A stretch of 64,000 bases of DNA from Sclerotinia nivalis. Lineage: Eukaryota; Ascomycota; Leotiomycetes; Helotiales; Sclerotiniaceae. The position numbers were made by a program, and so were the translations under genes. Location of the stretch: assembly GCA_029531795.1 (NCBI GenBank), contig JAPEIS010000009.1, forward strand, positions 2,542,001 to 2,606,000. The letters are read 5' to 3'. The notes beneath the pieces are model-generated. The model saw only the letters and a program-made list of their open reading frames with translations. It was not told the origin of the DNA and did not search any database. Shown in pieces: positions 54,028 to 64,000 of the stretch. Numbering within the stretch: the stretch's first letter is position 1; each line of letters opens with the position of its first letter.

Positions 54028-54674
54028 TTAGGAGGATTTCTTTATAGTTGCTTGGTATATTTCGCATGCTTTGGAATTAGCTTTGTGCTCTCCTTTGCAA
54101 TTAGCGCATTTAATCACTAAATGCTGACAGGGTTTGCCTTTAGCTTGACAAATTAAGCAAAAGTGACCGGCTGTAGCATGATTGTTGCTACAGAGACCAC
54201 AGGCTGGAGGTTTTTTGCAAAATGATTCGTTGTGGCCGAATCCTTGACATTTATTGCAAAATGATTCGTTGTGGCCGAATCCTTGACATTTATTGCATTG
54301 GGAGGAAGGGGTGGAAGGATAGAATCGTTCGACTCTGACGCTAATACCAGCAATATATAGCCTTTTTCGAATAGCTATCTCTGCTTCCTTTTGTGTAGCG
54401 AATGCAATGACTATTGCTCCTTCTTGTTGATTAACTCTTTTGGAGGCATTGGTGAGCCAATAGGGAGTACCCATAAGAACAAGACCTGAATTAAAGATCT
54501 TAATTTCCTCTTTAATTAGATCCATACCTTTCGGGCCTGAGAATTCCTTGATTGGAATTTTATGAATAATGACTTTATGCCATGGTTTATCGATTTGTAT
54601 TCTCTCTGATCGGATGATTTGATTCCAGATTTCTTTCTTTTCGATTAGGAATTGTGCATTGAAAGGGCTATTAG
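54028..54674 (-). pseudogene. LINE ORF1, 5'-truncated, with duplicated zinc knuckle
   Basis: The frame enters at the target-site edge with PFNAQFL, equivalent to the middle of the intact ORF1, and runs through WHKVIIHKIPIKEFSGPKGMDLIKEE to the knuckles. The first knuckle is tandemly duplicated (CNKCQGFGHNESF twice, 42 bp), which the full-length copy does not show. It then continues CGLCSNNHATAGHFC and CANCKGEHKANSKAC. Confidence 0.9.
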
Positions 54675-54690
54675 TACTATTCTATATTGA

Positions 54691-55074
54691 ATACTAGTAT
54701 GAGGACCCTTTTGCTGTGCTGGAGGTAATCTTGACGGAGATGACTCTTGACCTTTGTGGGAAGTGGGTGTCGGAATAGCAGATTGGGTCGAAGAAGAAGA
54801 TTATATCAGTGGGATGCTTTAATTAGCAAGGGGTAGGGGGAGAGCGAGGAAGGAAAGGTCTTAGAGGATGAAGATATCGGGCTTTGTTCCCCAGTATTAG
54901 TTTTCACTTGCCCTCAATCAACATTTCAAGGATTGAAAAGAAACCCAAACTATACAAACTGTATGCTAGTTAGCATACAACTCCCCATAGCATCAGCTAG
55001 GAGCTCATAGAGCCCCTAGCCGTCCTAGATAGTCTTAGACTCAGTGTGGACGTTAAATCAATCAATCAATCAAT
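54691..55074 (+). mobile_element. 5'-truncated LINE-tail element, second insertion in the same LTR
   Basis: This plus-strand piece ends with the LINE 3' UTR (CAGTATTAGTTTTCACTTG ... CTCAGTGTGGACGTTAAATC) and an AATC tail. The flanking CTATTCTATATTGA occurs at 54677-54690 and 55075-55088. The first ~200 bp do not match the other LINEs in the window, so it may be a separate sublineage. Confidence 0.88.
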
Positions 55075-55205
55075 CTATTCTATATTGAAAGAACGAGCTC
55101 CTTAAATACATATTGAAGGAGCTCGTACGCCCCTTATGATCACATGATCTAATACGATCATATGATTTAACTACGGTTCATGATCATATGACCGTGATCC
55201 CGACA
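55075..55205 (+). mobile_element. LTR-like element (family D), right part of the split copy
   Basis: Continues GAAAGAACGAGCTCC ... GATCCCGACA, completing the LTR begun at 49680. Confidence 0.88.
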
Positions 55206-55209
55206 ATAG

Positions 55210-55531
55210 TGTTTGAACTAATGATTGTTCTTGAGCACGAAGTTCTACATAAGGAAACTCCTCCTGGTTATATAGATCTTCGTATTCTATGGCTCAGTTG
55301 GATCAGTAGAATTCTGTACTGATTTCATTGATCCATATTGGCTCTGTATTGGCTCAGTGCTCTTGGCAATGAGCTCGACTGAGCCAATCATGTGACTTTA
55401 TACGGAGTGACTTAAGAATAACAATGAGCGTGCAAGAATGATCTCACGAGGACCTCAATCCCATACTAATTCGAAGAAATTCGATCGTGGGTTCACGCGA
55501 TCGGATAGTATATGGTCCGTGTTCTGTAACA
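55210..55531 (-). mobile_element. Solo LTR-like relic (family B), copy 2
   Basis: Starts TGTTTGAAC, ends TGTAACA, and matches 23283-23631 at both ends. The middle differs, with GGCTCAGT(T/A)GGATCAG-type repeats around 55290-55390. There is no target duplication. It lies ~170 bp before the NLR start. Confidence 0.75.
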
Positions 55532-55704
55532 CCCTTGTGGTTAGGCGCTCTGCGTTCAGTCCCGGATGTAAAACAACAATAACAATCTAAAAACATCAAC
55601 ATTTAAAAAGCCTTAGCCTTATTATATTCCACTCAAGAACACAATAAACAATTCGAATAACTTGAAAGCTTTCGAGTTCAAATACTTCAAGTATATTTAT
55701 TACA

Positions 55705-58700
55705 ATGCCTAATCCACTTAATAGTGTTACTACTAGAATCGTTACTAGAATCGAAACTTTACTCTATCTTAATAACACAGTCCATCGATATTTAAGTAAT
55801 ATCAAAGATCCAACTACAGATCACAACAATATCATCAACGAGATCAACTTTATATATAAAATCCTTTCTACTTTACAAGCTAATATACAAAACAATACAA
55901 TCAATAATGAAGATTGGTCTACAATTTCTCAAAGACTTGAAGACTCCGATAGCCCTTTAAACCTCTTAAAGACAGCACTCCAGGAATTAACTACAAAATT
56001 CGAGGATACGACTTCTACCATAGATATTAAATTTCTTCGATGGCCTTTCAAGCAGAACGAAGCAGAGGAACTCTCCCGATTCGTTACAAAGCAGAGGTCC
56101 TTACTATCTTTGACTTTGAGGAATAACTATATTGTATATTCGGCGGACATCCACAATAGTGCACTCCCTATTCGAGATGATATCAAGGTAAGGTCTATTC
56201 TCCAAATGATATATGTAGACTAATATCTTATATAATCAGAATACAAACTTTTATAAAAGATATTACACAAACGATACTACGACTTTCAACTCGCAATATC
56301 AAAGCGATGAATCCCGATGTCTATCTGAAATACAGCCTAAACGACAGAAGATTAATCTACAAAGCAATTTTACAAATGCAGACGGGTTACAATTCAATGC
56401 ATCAAACCTCAATTCTGGGGGAGGGCCTATTAATATCAATAGTTACATCCCAGGAAACCGCTGCTTAATCGATCTACGAACCACCGATCCACAATCAGAC
56501 AAGAAACGTATCGAAGAGTTTAAAGGAGGACTACTTGTTAATGTATATAATTGGATTTTCGATAACAGTGATTTTCAACAATGGCGCTTCAACCAAGACA
56601 ATTGTTTACTTTGGATCAAAGGAGATCCTGGCAAGGGCAAGACCATGTTGCTCTGTGGTATAATAAATGAACTGCAGAAATCGGATGAGAGTGCTTTAGC
56701 CTATTTCTTTTGCCAAAGCACCGATGCACGCATTAATAGTGCTGTGGCTGTCCTACGTGGCCTTATCTATATGCTTTTAGAACAGCAACCTGTCCTTCTC
56801 TCGCATTTGCAAAAGAGATATGAGGTGGCAGGAGAACAATTGTTCAAAGATATCAACACCTTAACAGCGCTCTCTCAGATTTTGGAGGATATCTTGCATG
56901 ATAAGAATTTGAAGTCGACAATCTTGATTATTGATGCACTTGACGAATGTCAAAAAGACCAGCCACAATTACTTCGTTTAATTGTTTCGAGCTTATCCAT
57001 CTCTTCTCGTGTTAAATGGATTGTCTCTAGTCGGAACTGGCCCGAAATCGAAGAGCAGTTACAACAGGCCGAGCAGGGAACCCCGCTCAGTCTCGAATTG
57101 AATGCTGAATCAGTATCTACTGCTGTCAGATGGTATATCCGAGAGAAGGTGGATTATCTTGCGAGAACAAAAAACTACAAAACAAAGATAAGGGATATTA
57201 TCGAACGTTATCTCCTAGAACATGCAAATGGAACTTTTCTTTGGGTAGCTTTAGTTTGTCAAAATCTTGAGAAAGCTCGATTGTTCACAAATTCAAAGCT
57301 ACAAGATTACCCTTCCGAACTTGATCCTTTATATAAGCGTATGATGGAACAGATAGTATATATGGAAGATATCGAGGCGGCTCAGCTATGCCTTCAGATC
57401 CTGGCTATTGTAGTAATAGCATATCGGCCTGTTACGCTTGACGAACTGATGTCCCTGATGGAAATGAATAATGAGATTCCGCTAGAGGAAATAATACAAC
57501 TTTGTGGTTCCTTTCTGGTTCTTCGTAACAGGAGTGTATTCTTTGTTCATCAATCAGCAAAGGATTTCCTTTCTAAAAAGGCTGCTAGAAGAATATTTCC
57601 CGATGGAATTAGCAAAGTTCATAACAAAGCATTTTTAAATTCGATGACAATTATGAGCAACACTTTAAAACGCGATATATATGATTTACATTATCCCGGC
57701 TTTTCTATTGATAAAGTCAAACAACCCGATCCCGATCCATTGGCATATATACAGTATTCCTGTATTTACTGGGTTGATCATTTAAAAGATGGAGATCCTA
57801 AACAAGATAACAACAAGATTCATAAATTCCTCAAAAACCATTTGCTACATTGGTTAGAGATTATGAGCTTGATGGGGAAAATTTCAGAGAGCATCAACAC
57901 AATAAGCTTCTTAGAGTCTTATATTCCAGTATGTTAATATCATTTGATATTTATTTTAGGAATTCAGCTAATAGATAATAAAGGCTAATAAAGATTCTGA
58001 ACTTTACACTTTTATACATGACGCTAAACGCTTCGTCCTTCACAACCGAATAGGAATTGAACAAGCTCCTCTTCAAATCTATTGTTCAGCCCTTTTCTTT
58101 GCTCCAGAGAATAGTATTATTCGAAAAACATTTCAAAAATGTATCCCGAGTTGGATTTATAAAATATCAAGGACACGATCAAATTGGAGTGCTGCTCTCC
58201 AAACGCTCGAGGGTCATTCGGATAGAGTTAGCTCAGTTGCCTTCTCACCAGATGGTACAAAGGTAGCTTCAGGCTCATACGATGGGATGATCCGGCTCTG
58301 GGATACGACTACGGGCGAATCGCTTCAAACGCTCAAGGGTCATTCAAATTCGGTTAATTCAGTTGCCTTCTCACCAGATGGCACAAAGGTAGCTTCAGGT
58401 TCAGACGATGGGACGATCCAGCTCTGGGATACGACCACGGGCGAATCGCTTCAAACGTTCAAGGGTCATTCATATACGGTTTGCTCAGTTGCCTTCTCAT
58501 CAGATGGTACAAAGGTAGCTTCAGGCTCAGCTGATGATACGATCCGGCTCTGGGATACGACCACGGGCGAATCACTTCAAACGCTTGAGGGTCATTCATA
58601 TACAGTTAGCTCAGTTGCCTTCTCACCAGATGGTACAAAGGTAGCTTCAGGCTCAGCCGATGATACAATCCGGCTCTGGGATACGACCACGGGCGAATCG

Positions 58701-58916
58701 CTTCAAACGCTCAAGGGTCATTCAGGTTTAGAGGCATCCTCAGCCTTTGAACGGTACTTTATATCAAACCATTGGATAGTTGAAAGGTCAGATGAAGAAG
58801 TGCGAAATATTTTTTGGCTACCTCCAGACTATCGGCCAACTAGTACATGTTTTTGTAACGGAATTATGGTTATGGGATTTTCCACCGGTGGCATTTTCTT
58901 TCTGAAATTTGAGTGA
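55705..58916 (+). CDS. NACHT-WD40 NLR (STAND) protein, three exons, intact
   Basis: Exons 55705-56187, 56240-57928 and 57975-58916 (introns 52 and 46 bp, GT..AG) join to 1037 residues. Residues 1-160 are a helical N-terminal domain of unknown class. Then come CLIDLRTTDPQSDKKRIE and the NACHT: Walker A IKGDPGKGKT, Walker B ILIIDALDEC, WIVSSRNWPEIE, FLWVALVCQNL and the winged-helix part FVHQSAKDFL. The linker APLQIYCSALFFAPENS leads into four complete ~42-residue WD40 repeats (SVAFSPDGTKVASGS..D..I.LWDTTTGESLQT) and a partial fifth, then a non-WD tail. Relatives are HET-D/E-like incompatibility proteins. Confidence 0.93.
58210..58725 (+). repeat. 126-bp coding WD40 tandem repeats
   Basis: Four and a fraction units are nearly identical in DNA, including third-codon positions. 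Differences cluster in a few codons (SYDGM, SDDGT, SADDT; DRVSS, NSVNS, YTVCS, YTVSS). Such high identity is typical of concerted evolution in HNWD-type NLRs, where repeat number and a few surface positions set specificity. Confidence 0.9.
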
Positions 58917-59125
58917 AATTTCATATCATCTAGATAAAAACGAGTTTTGTGGGAAGTTATCTATAATTATTATAATATCCTTTTCTTTTTCCCCTCTCTT
59001 TAACAGAGAGGTTGGGGGAAATCTGTGATTATATAGACTTTCTACTTGCCACCTTGATTCTAGCATGATCTAACGCAATCGGGTTGTAATGGATTCTAGC
59101 CTGTAGCCTGGTTTCTATTACTAGT

Positions 59126-59298
59126 TGTTGAGATATTCATTATTCATTACGTGAATTCACTAGCGTTGACGCTAGTGCCTCGGCCGTACTTCATATAGTT
59201 CGACGTTTCCATAGTTCTAGTTCTTGAGGCAAATCAATACAACTATCATAGGATACAATATTGAAGCTTCACTTTCCCCATACCTGTGCCTATCGACA
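59126..59298 (-). mobile_element. LTR-like element (family C), copy 5
   Basis: The 173-bp unit TGTTGAGATATTC ... CTATCGACA carries a perfect 5-bp target duplication, CTAGT (59121-59125 and 59299-59303). This is the copy that shows family C is mobilised like an LTR. Confidence 0.9.
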
Positions 59299-59748
59299 CT
59301 AGTATATTGGAAGATTCTAGAATCTTCGGTAGGATTCATGACCACCATTCATCTTGTATATAACCTGGCTGAAAGCCTTCCTTCTTTAGATTTGCAATAA
59401 GCGATTATAAGCCCTTTCCACTGCATCATCTTGAATCTTTCTTACATATAGCAGTTGTACTGGTTCAAAGAAACATGAAGATTGATTGATTGAATTAACG
59501 TCTACACTGAGTCTAAGACTATCTAAGACGGCTAGAGGCTTTGTGGGCTTCTAACAAGTAACAAATGGTAATATGCTGGCCTAATAAACCGTAACTAGTA
59601 CAGGGTTAAGGAGATGGGGATGACCTCCATCTCTTCTTTTAAATAGGGGAAGTAAAAACTAATCCTAGGGAACATAGCTCTCCTTATAAATACTCTCGTG
59701 TATATTAAGGAATATGATAAATGAAATATTGACCAAATTGATCAAATT

Positions 59749-59866
59749 TGTTGGAAGGGCATTCAAGCATATATTATTGTGTGTAGCTAATATTCTATAG
59801 TCAAGCTATTAGATATTGAGGACTAGTACGGAAGCCTAGTACTAGTGTGTATCACGTGTTCTAACA
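59749..59866 (+). mobile_element. Very short LTR-like element (family E), copy 2
   Basis: The 118-bp unit starts TGTTGGAAGGGC and ends TTCTAACA, with a perfect 5-bp target duplication AAATT (59744-59748 and 59867-59871). It matches 29279-29388, including the GTACGGAAGCCTAGTAC core. Confidence 0.92.
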
Positions 59867-59924
59867 AAATTAACCAAATTGACTAAATCAATCCGATTGA
59901 TCTGTTTAGTCAAAACCTTCTGAT

Positions 59925-59990
59925 TCACCTTCTTCTTCTTCTTCGCTTTCTTCTTCTTCTTCTTCTTCTTCTTCTTCTTCTTCTTCTTGC
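59925..59990. repeat. CTT/GAA microsatellite in the LINE coding end
   Basis: A CTT run on the plus strand encodes glutamate repeats at the C-terminus of the truncated ORF2 on the minus strand. Confidence 0.85.
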
Positions 59991-60830
59991 AATCTAATGA
60001 GATACCACGATCTGGTGGCTATTTTCGTACCCTCGATGAATTCGAGGGTTTTAATGATTCCTACTTTAGTATATAGGAGGTATTTCATGGTGAACTGAGA
60101 GGTAGGGTTATCTTTTTCGAGTATTTTTCTTTCTGATTTGTATAAATGACAACTAAGCAAAAGGTGAACAGGGGATTCTCTTTTTCCGTATCTACAATTG
60201 TCGTTTGATGAGATTCTGAATCGGTGTAGGTAGGATTTGAAGTATCCATGTCGATTTTAAGCTGGAACAGGGCATTAATTAAGTTTCTTTTAGTGTTTTC
60301 TGGAATTCCGATCTTTGAATTAATCTTCCAAGGATATGTTTTTGAGTAGACTGAGTTAGAAGAGTTGAGGAGGGTCTTCCAATCCTCGGATTTCGTCCTA
60401 TTGATATCCATTCCTAAAAAGGCGAAACTGGTTTCGTTTGATGAAAGTCTTTGTTTTGTAGCTACTTTTGCGAGAGCATCGGCTAGTTCGTTTCCTTTTA
60501 CAGAGGTGATTTTTGGAGATTGATGACGAGTTGGATAGAAGAGGAAGGCAAACGACACTCCTAAGCCTTTGGAACAGTCTGGATCATTCTATCTATGTAT
60601 GTCGAAATCATATACTGCCTCTTTGTTATCATACCATATCATCTGCGGAACTGTCGTTGCCATAGCAATCCTGGAGGTTCACTTAACGATTTCCATTGAC
60701 TTTGGCATAATCCGCAATGAATTTCTCGTATTCGGAACGTTAACATCAACTAATTGAGATTCTAGGGGGCAGAGTTGGCGGAAGCCTCGGAGGAAGTCTA
60801 GTAAGAATTTCCTATACTGGTATATAGAGG

Positions 60831-60981
60831 ATGCCAGGTACTGCGAAAGATTGGGGCCTTTCAGACGAAAGCAAGGGAGTATGCCTACGATCCAAAATCG
60901 ATTGGATGTTGGGTGACGATGATGAGCACGGTGACACCGAACTCAACTGGGCATGGATCATCAGTGGGAGAGTAAGGTTAT
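60831..60981 (+). pseudogene. N-terminal gene fragment cut by an LTR
   Basis: An ATG frame (MPGTAKDWGLSDESKGVCL ... DDDEHGDTELNWAW) enters the LTR at 60982. It has no recognised domain. It may be the start of a host gene whose remainder was lost. Confidence 0.35.
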
Positions 60982-61188
60982 TGTTGGTATCAATCGGTAA
61001 GGTTCAAAGTGTAAAGTACTTTAGTCTATTTGATAAAACTTGATTCTTGATTGTCACTATTCTATATTGAAAGAACGAGCTCTTTAAATACATATTGAAG
61101 GAGCTTGTACGGTTCTTTATGATTACATGATCTAATACGATTATATGATTTAACTACGGTTCATGATCATATGACTGTGATCCCGACA
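60982..61188 (+). mobile_element. LTR-like element (family D), copy 3
   Basis: Starts TGTTGGTATC, ends GATCCCGACA, full length at 207 bp. The flanks GTTAT / GATAC do not match. Confidence 0.85.
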
Positions 61189-62093
61189 GATACAGACGAA
61201 GGTGTACTAAAGGGGTAGGAGGGGAGATTGTGGGTGGGGGATTTGCAGTGCTTTACTGAGAATGCTGAGCCTCTTCTCGTAGGAGGTTGATCGGATAATA
61301 ATAAATAATATAATAATAATACTATAATATTATTTATTATAATAGTGGAAGACTTAGTCGTATTTAGCTTAGGAGTGATCGAATATATGAACAATAGAAT
61401 ATTGAAGTCAGAATTATATATATATTGAATATTGAATTTTTTATCTGCTTATTTTTTCGAAGAATTCTTTGAAGAAGATCTTCGTATTTATAGATTTTAA
61501 TGAGATTCTACACTATTCTATGATTATAAATAAGATCGATTTAAATCGAATCTTATAGAATCATTTTATATAATAAAAGGAAATAATAACCAATAGTATT
61601 CAATCTGAGAATAAGAAAATTCTATATGCTTCCATTTCATTCTATTCCATTATAAATCATTCTGATATGATATATGATCGAAATTTTATATAATAATAAA
61701 ATTTAATAATATGAAATCATATTATTAATATATCACGTGATCATATAACTATTGGTTCGGTAAATATTATTAAGTGTTTTAATAACTTATTAGGAATTCT
61801 CACACCTCTAGTCATGTTTCGGAATATTCTTCTCTCAGTATAGATCAATCCAACATTGATCTTGGTTGATGATCAAAAGTTGTGAAGCTCAACTCTTTTT
61901 TTTGCTGCTTCAAATAGTTTATCAATCAAAAGTATTTATTATAGCAATATTACTTGAGAACAAATACTGACTTCACTGACGAAATTATTTCTAGATCCCC
62001 TTTATTCTAGTGGTCATTATATCTCTACAATTTATCTCGAAATCTAACATCTACTCGTCTTTTCAAGTTCAATCATTTTGAGGAATAATGCAA
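61189..62093. other. AT-rich non-coding stretch
   Basis: The part from 61290 to 61800 is almost entirely A/T, with scattered TATA and AATAAT runs, resembling heavily decayed repeat sequence. No gene is seen. Confidence 0.6.
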
Positions 62094-63296
62094 TTAACAG
62101 GGCTTCTCGCTCCATTTAGCTAACCACTCCTTGATCCTCTTGACCCCTTGCAAATCCCCCTCTTGGCTATCCCTATTGGCCTCATCAACCCAGCCGGGGG
62201 TATAGCTGCCCTCTAAATCGATAAGCCACAATCGGTCATCTCGATCAACCAACACGTTACTCGGCTTGACATCTCCCCATACCAGGCCTGCAGCATGCAG
62301 CTCCCCAACAAGGCCCTCAAGCTCGGCAGCCCAACGGCGCCTGCTCTTATCCAAGCAGTCAGACCAGGGCGCGATCTCTTCAAGTGTGCCCTTGTTTTCA
62401 ATGTAGTGAAGCAACATGCCCACCAATCGCTTCTTGCTATGGCTCAAGTCTGCATATTGCTCAGGCGTCCGGATATCGAAGCCGTCATTCTCCCATTTGG
62501 CAACTATCTCCTTCTTTGTAGCAACAAACCAATGCTGCAAGACCTCACAATCATCATCAACAATCACACTGTGCAATTGGCAGATTCGTATGTCAGGGCG
62601 AAGCTTCTTCGCCGCAATAGCAGCTGGAATCTCTATGTGTATCCACGGTCGCCCCCTCCGCAATCTCCCCAAAGGTGTCAACCATGGAGGTAGGTCTTTG
62701 TAGTAGCATATCGTACCATTTTCAGCAATAACCTTAGTTGGGCCTCGAAGACATGGATGCTGTTCTGGGTCCGATGAGGTCGATATGAGCCGTACTTGAC
62801 GTGAGGAAGAACATTTCATTGATTTCAGCAGCGAATCGTCTCGAGTTGACATGCCTTGACCTGCAGGCAATCTTATTTGTCGTGGAAATTCCCCTTTGAA
62901 ATGCGGGTGAATAATTGTGCTATCCTGAGCCTCCGCTTTTGCCTCAAGAATTAGCAATGGCGCATAGAGATAATCGGATAAGTAATCAGTTGAAGGTAAG
63001 GGGTTTGGGGCTAGTTTGACCATAAGCTCCTCGAATAGTTTTTTGAGACGATGAATCTCTTCTAAAGCTTTTTCGCGGTCCCGATTGTCTCTCACTTCGT
63101 TTGCTCTCATAATAGCAAGAGAGCTATGATGTTGCTTCAAGAGACATGGTGAAAGAGATAAATTCTGTGGTCGATATTGAATTTCGAACTCGGCACCAAA
63201 ACAGCGTACCTGAAATTTGATAATTTCATCATCATCATCATGATGTGCCTCAATGGTGGACCACTGAAATTCCGTGAAGAAGAATCTTTGCGTCAT
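62094..63296 (-). CDS. Fungal protein kinase-like protein, intact
   Basis: 400 residues, intronless, ATG at 63296. The N-terminal half carries a polar variable region and a coiled segment (REKALEEIHRLKKLFEELMVKL). The C-terminal half has kinase-fold features: LLHYIENKGTLEEIAPW (hinge side), the catalytic-loop equivalent LVWGDVKPSNVLVD (Asp, Lys and Asn kept, His-Arg replaced by Trp-Gly), and WLIDLEGSY in place of DFG. The magnesium Asp is present but DLEG is unusual, and activity is uncertain. Family relatives are expanded in plant-associated fungi. Two decayed relatives lie in this window (16113-16365 and 43387-44396). Confidence 0.85.
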   Translation of the reverse strand: MTQRFFFTEFQWSTIEAHHDDDDEIIKFQVRCFGAEFEIQYRPQNLSLSPCLLKQHHSSLAIMRANEVRDNRDREKALEEIHRLKKLFEELMVKLAPNPLPSTDYLSDYLYAPLLILEAKAEAQDSTIIHPHFKGEFPRQIRLPAGQGMSTRDDSLLKSMKCSSSRQVRLISTSSDPEQHPCLRGPTKVIAENGTICYYKDLPPWLTPLGRLRRGRPWIHIEIPAAIAAKKLRPDIRICQLHSVIVDDDCEVLQHWFVATKKEIVAKWENDGFDIRTPEQYADLSHSKKRLVGMLLHYIENKGTLEEIAPWSDCLDKSRRRWAAELEGLVGELHAAGLVWGDVKPSNVLVDRDDRLWLIDLEGSYTPGWVDEANRDSQEGDLQGVKRIKEWLAKWSEKPC

Positions 63297-64000
63297 AATT
63301 ATGAATTTGCAGTAGAAGGTGAGTTTGAGGAGGAGAAGTCTTTAGCTGGTAGATTTTGTACAAATTGAAGTAAGGTAGTACAAGAAAACAATAGTCAACG
63401 GGAATATACATAGAATTACTGAACAAACCGGTTTTGGACTTTAATCTTTTATTCTTCTCGATTCACTGAGATTCTCAATATATCTTTCCAGTTTCATTTT
63501 TGAATCTCATTCTTTGTTCATTATAAGTCGTAGAATGGTTTCAAGGGTTGGCTTCGAGGTCGTAACAGCTCTAGTAAGAACTCCTAACTTCAAAATGTAT
63601 TTGGATGGAGAGCGCGTGAGATAGGATTCAATATGGTTTATGATTTATGGTTTGTGGTTTGTGGTTTGTGGCTTGTGGCTTGTGACTTGTGGCTTATGGT
63701 TTGTAGAACATTATATACAGCGTAACACATTATCTTTTTCTCGGCCATTTGTTTTTCCATGGGTCTGCCAAGGCTATCAAAGGCACGTGCTTTTGATTTT
63801 GATGATCTTCGGTCACGGACCAGAATAAGCCGGGAATATGATGGGGAGAAAACTATACTCTGGGTCCACGAGACTGAATATTGAGTAAGCGGTCGAGGCT
63901 GCATAAAATAGCGTCCAAAGCTGCTGCATCCAGCAGTCCAAACCGCCGTACTTAGACATATGGTATTATAAAGATCATTACTTAGTAGAAAGTACAGCCG
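63297..64000. other. Terminal intergenic stretch
   Basis: No supported gene. It contains the minisatellite at 63633-63706. The last bases (TAGAAAGTACAGCCG) resemble the end of the small inverted repeat elements at 35448 and 36047. Confidence 0.5.
63633..63706. repeat. 7-bp minisatellite (TGTGGTT/TGTGGCT)
   Basis: About ten imperfect units of a 7-bp motif (TTATGGT, TTGTGGT, TTGTGGC, TTGTGAC) follow each other. Confidence 0.85.

Larger units (their letters stand above)
49769..54674 (-). mobile_element. LINE copy, 5'-truncated within ORF1
   Basis: The element lies on the minus strand, with its TTGA-type tail at 49769-49797. A 16-bp target duplication, TACTATTCTATATTGA (49753-49768 and 54675-54690), frames it. 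It retains an open ORF2 and the last ~215 codons of ORF1. It is a different sublineage from 17200-23162 (many substitutions in ORF2). Confidence 0.94.
59470..60515 (-). mobile_element. LINE, 5'-truncated, with an LTR in its 3' UTR
   Basis: TTGA tail and 3' UTR at low coordinates, then the ORF2 C-terminus (TKIATRSWYL, MKYLLYTKVGIIKTLEFIE) and the RNase H end (GNELADALAKVATKQR). A one-base frame change lies near 60120-60160. The 3' UTR contains the family E unit at 59749-59866. The ORF end encodes a run of glutamates from a CTT microsatellite. Confidence 0.88.

Noticed and set aside
62295..62703. Plus-strand frames within the kinase-like gene
   Set aside because: Antisense shadows of an intact coding region with clear kinase-fold motifs.
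63633..63706. Telomere-like repeat at the window edge
   Set aside because: The 7-bp TTGTGGT motif is imperfect and is not the fungal TTAGGG telomere repeat. It looks like an ordinary minisatellite.

Overview
The window looks like a transposon-rich accessory region of a filamentous ascomycete genome. The evidence is short spliceosomal introns (46-58 bp is typical) with GT..AG ends, fungal-type NACHT/NLR genes, P450 genes, Tad-like LINEs, a pogo-type DNA transposon with a C-terminal zinc knuckle, and copia elements whose tryptophan codons have decayed to stops in a RIP-like way. Protein style suggests Leotiomycetes (Botrytis/Sclerotinia-like), but that is an impression and was not tested.

Layout. 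0-5.2 kb: a decayed copia retrotransposon (minus), split by a solo LTR with a 5-bp target duplication. 7.2-8.3 kb: an intact Old Yellow Enzyme gene. 8.8-14.7 kb: a large minus-strand NLR gene (alpha/beta-hydrolase, NACHT, 32-residue repeats), broken by an 869-bp retroposon and by single-base frameshifts. 15.1-16.1 kb: a two-helix membrane protein, then a kinase-like relic. 17.2-23.2 kb: a full-length LINE with both ORFs open, flanked by a 14-bp target duplication. 23-26.6 kb: LTR, fold-back and truncated LINE debris. 26.7-28.4 kb: an intact four-exon P450 (minus). 29-34.8 kb: solo LTRs, a second decayed copia element, and two opposed LINE fragments joined at an LTR. 37.2-39.25 kb: an intact five-exon P450 (plus). 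39.5-42.5 kb: nested elements, with a hAT-type MITE inside an LTR and a pogo transposon inside a fold-back element. 43.4-44.4 kb: a decayed kinase-like gene. 44.9-47.9 kb: an LTR, a second LINE family and a gene fragment. 48.2-55.5 kb: a second copy of the 0.87-kb retroposon, a fold-back element, and an LTR that received two LINE insertions. 55.7-58.9 kb: an intact three-exon NACHT-WD40 NLR. 59-61.2 kb: LTRs and a LINE fragment. 62.1-63.3 kb: an intact kinase-like gene, then a 7-bp minisatellite.

Host content is therefore small: one OYE, two P450s, one intact and one broken NLR, one kinase-like gene (plus two dead relatives) and one membrane protein. No operon-like or pathway logic is evident. 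The two P450s and the OYE are far apart with transposons between them, so I do not call a biosynthetic cluster.

The strongest structural results come from reading exact insertion footprints. Several target duplications, nesting orders and intron boundaries can be fixed to the base. They reveal a non-autonomous retroposon family that shares the LINE 3' tail, and it interrupted an NLR exon in a way that a single target-site copy restores exactly in frame.
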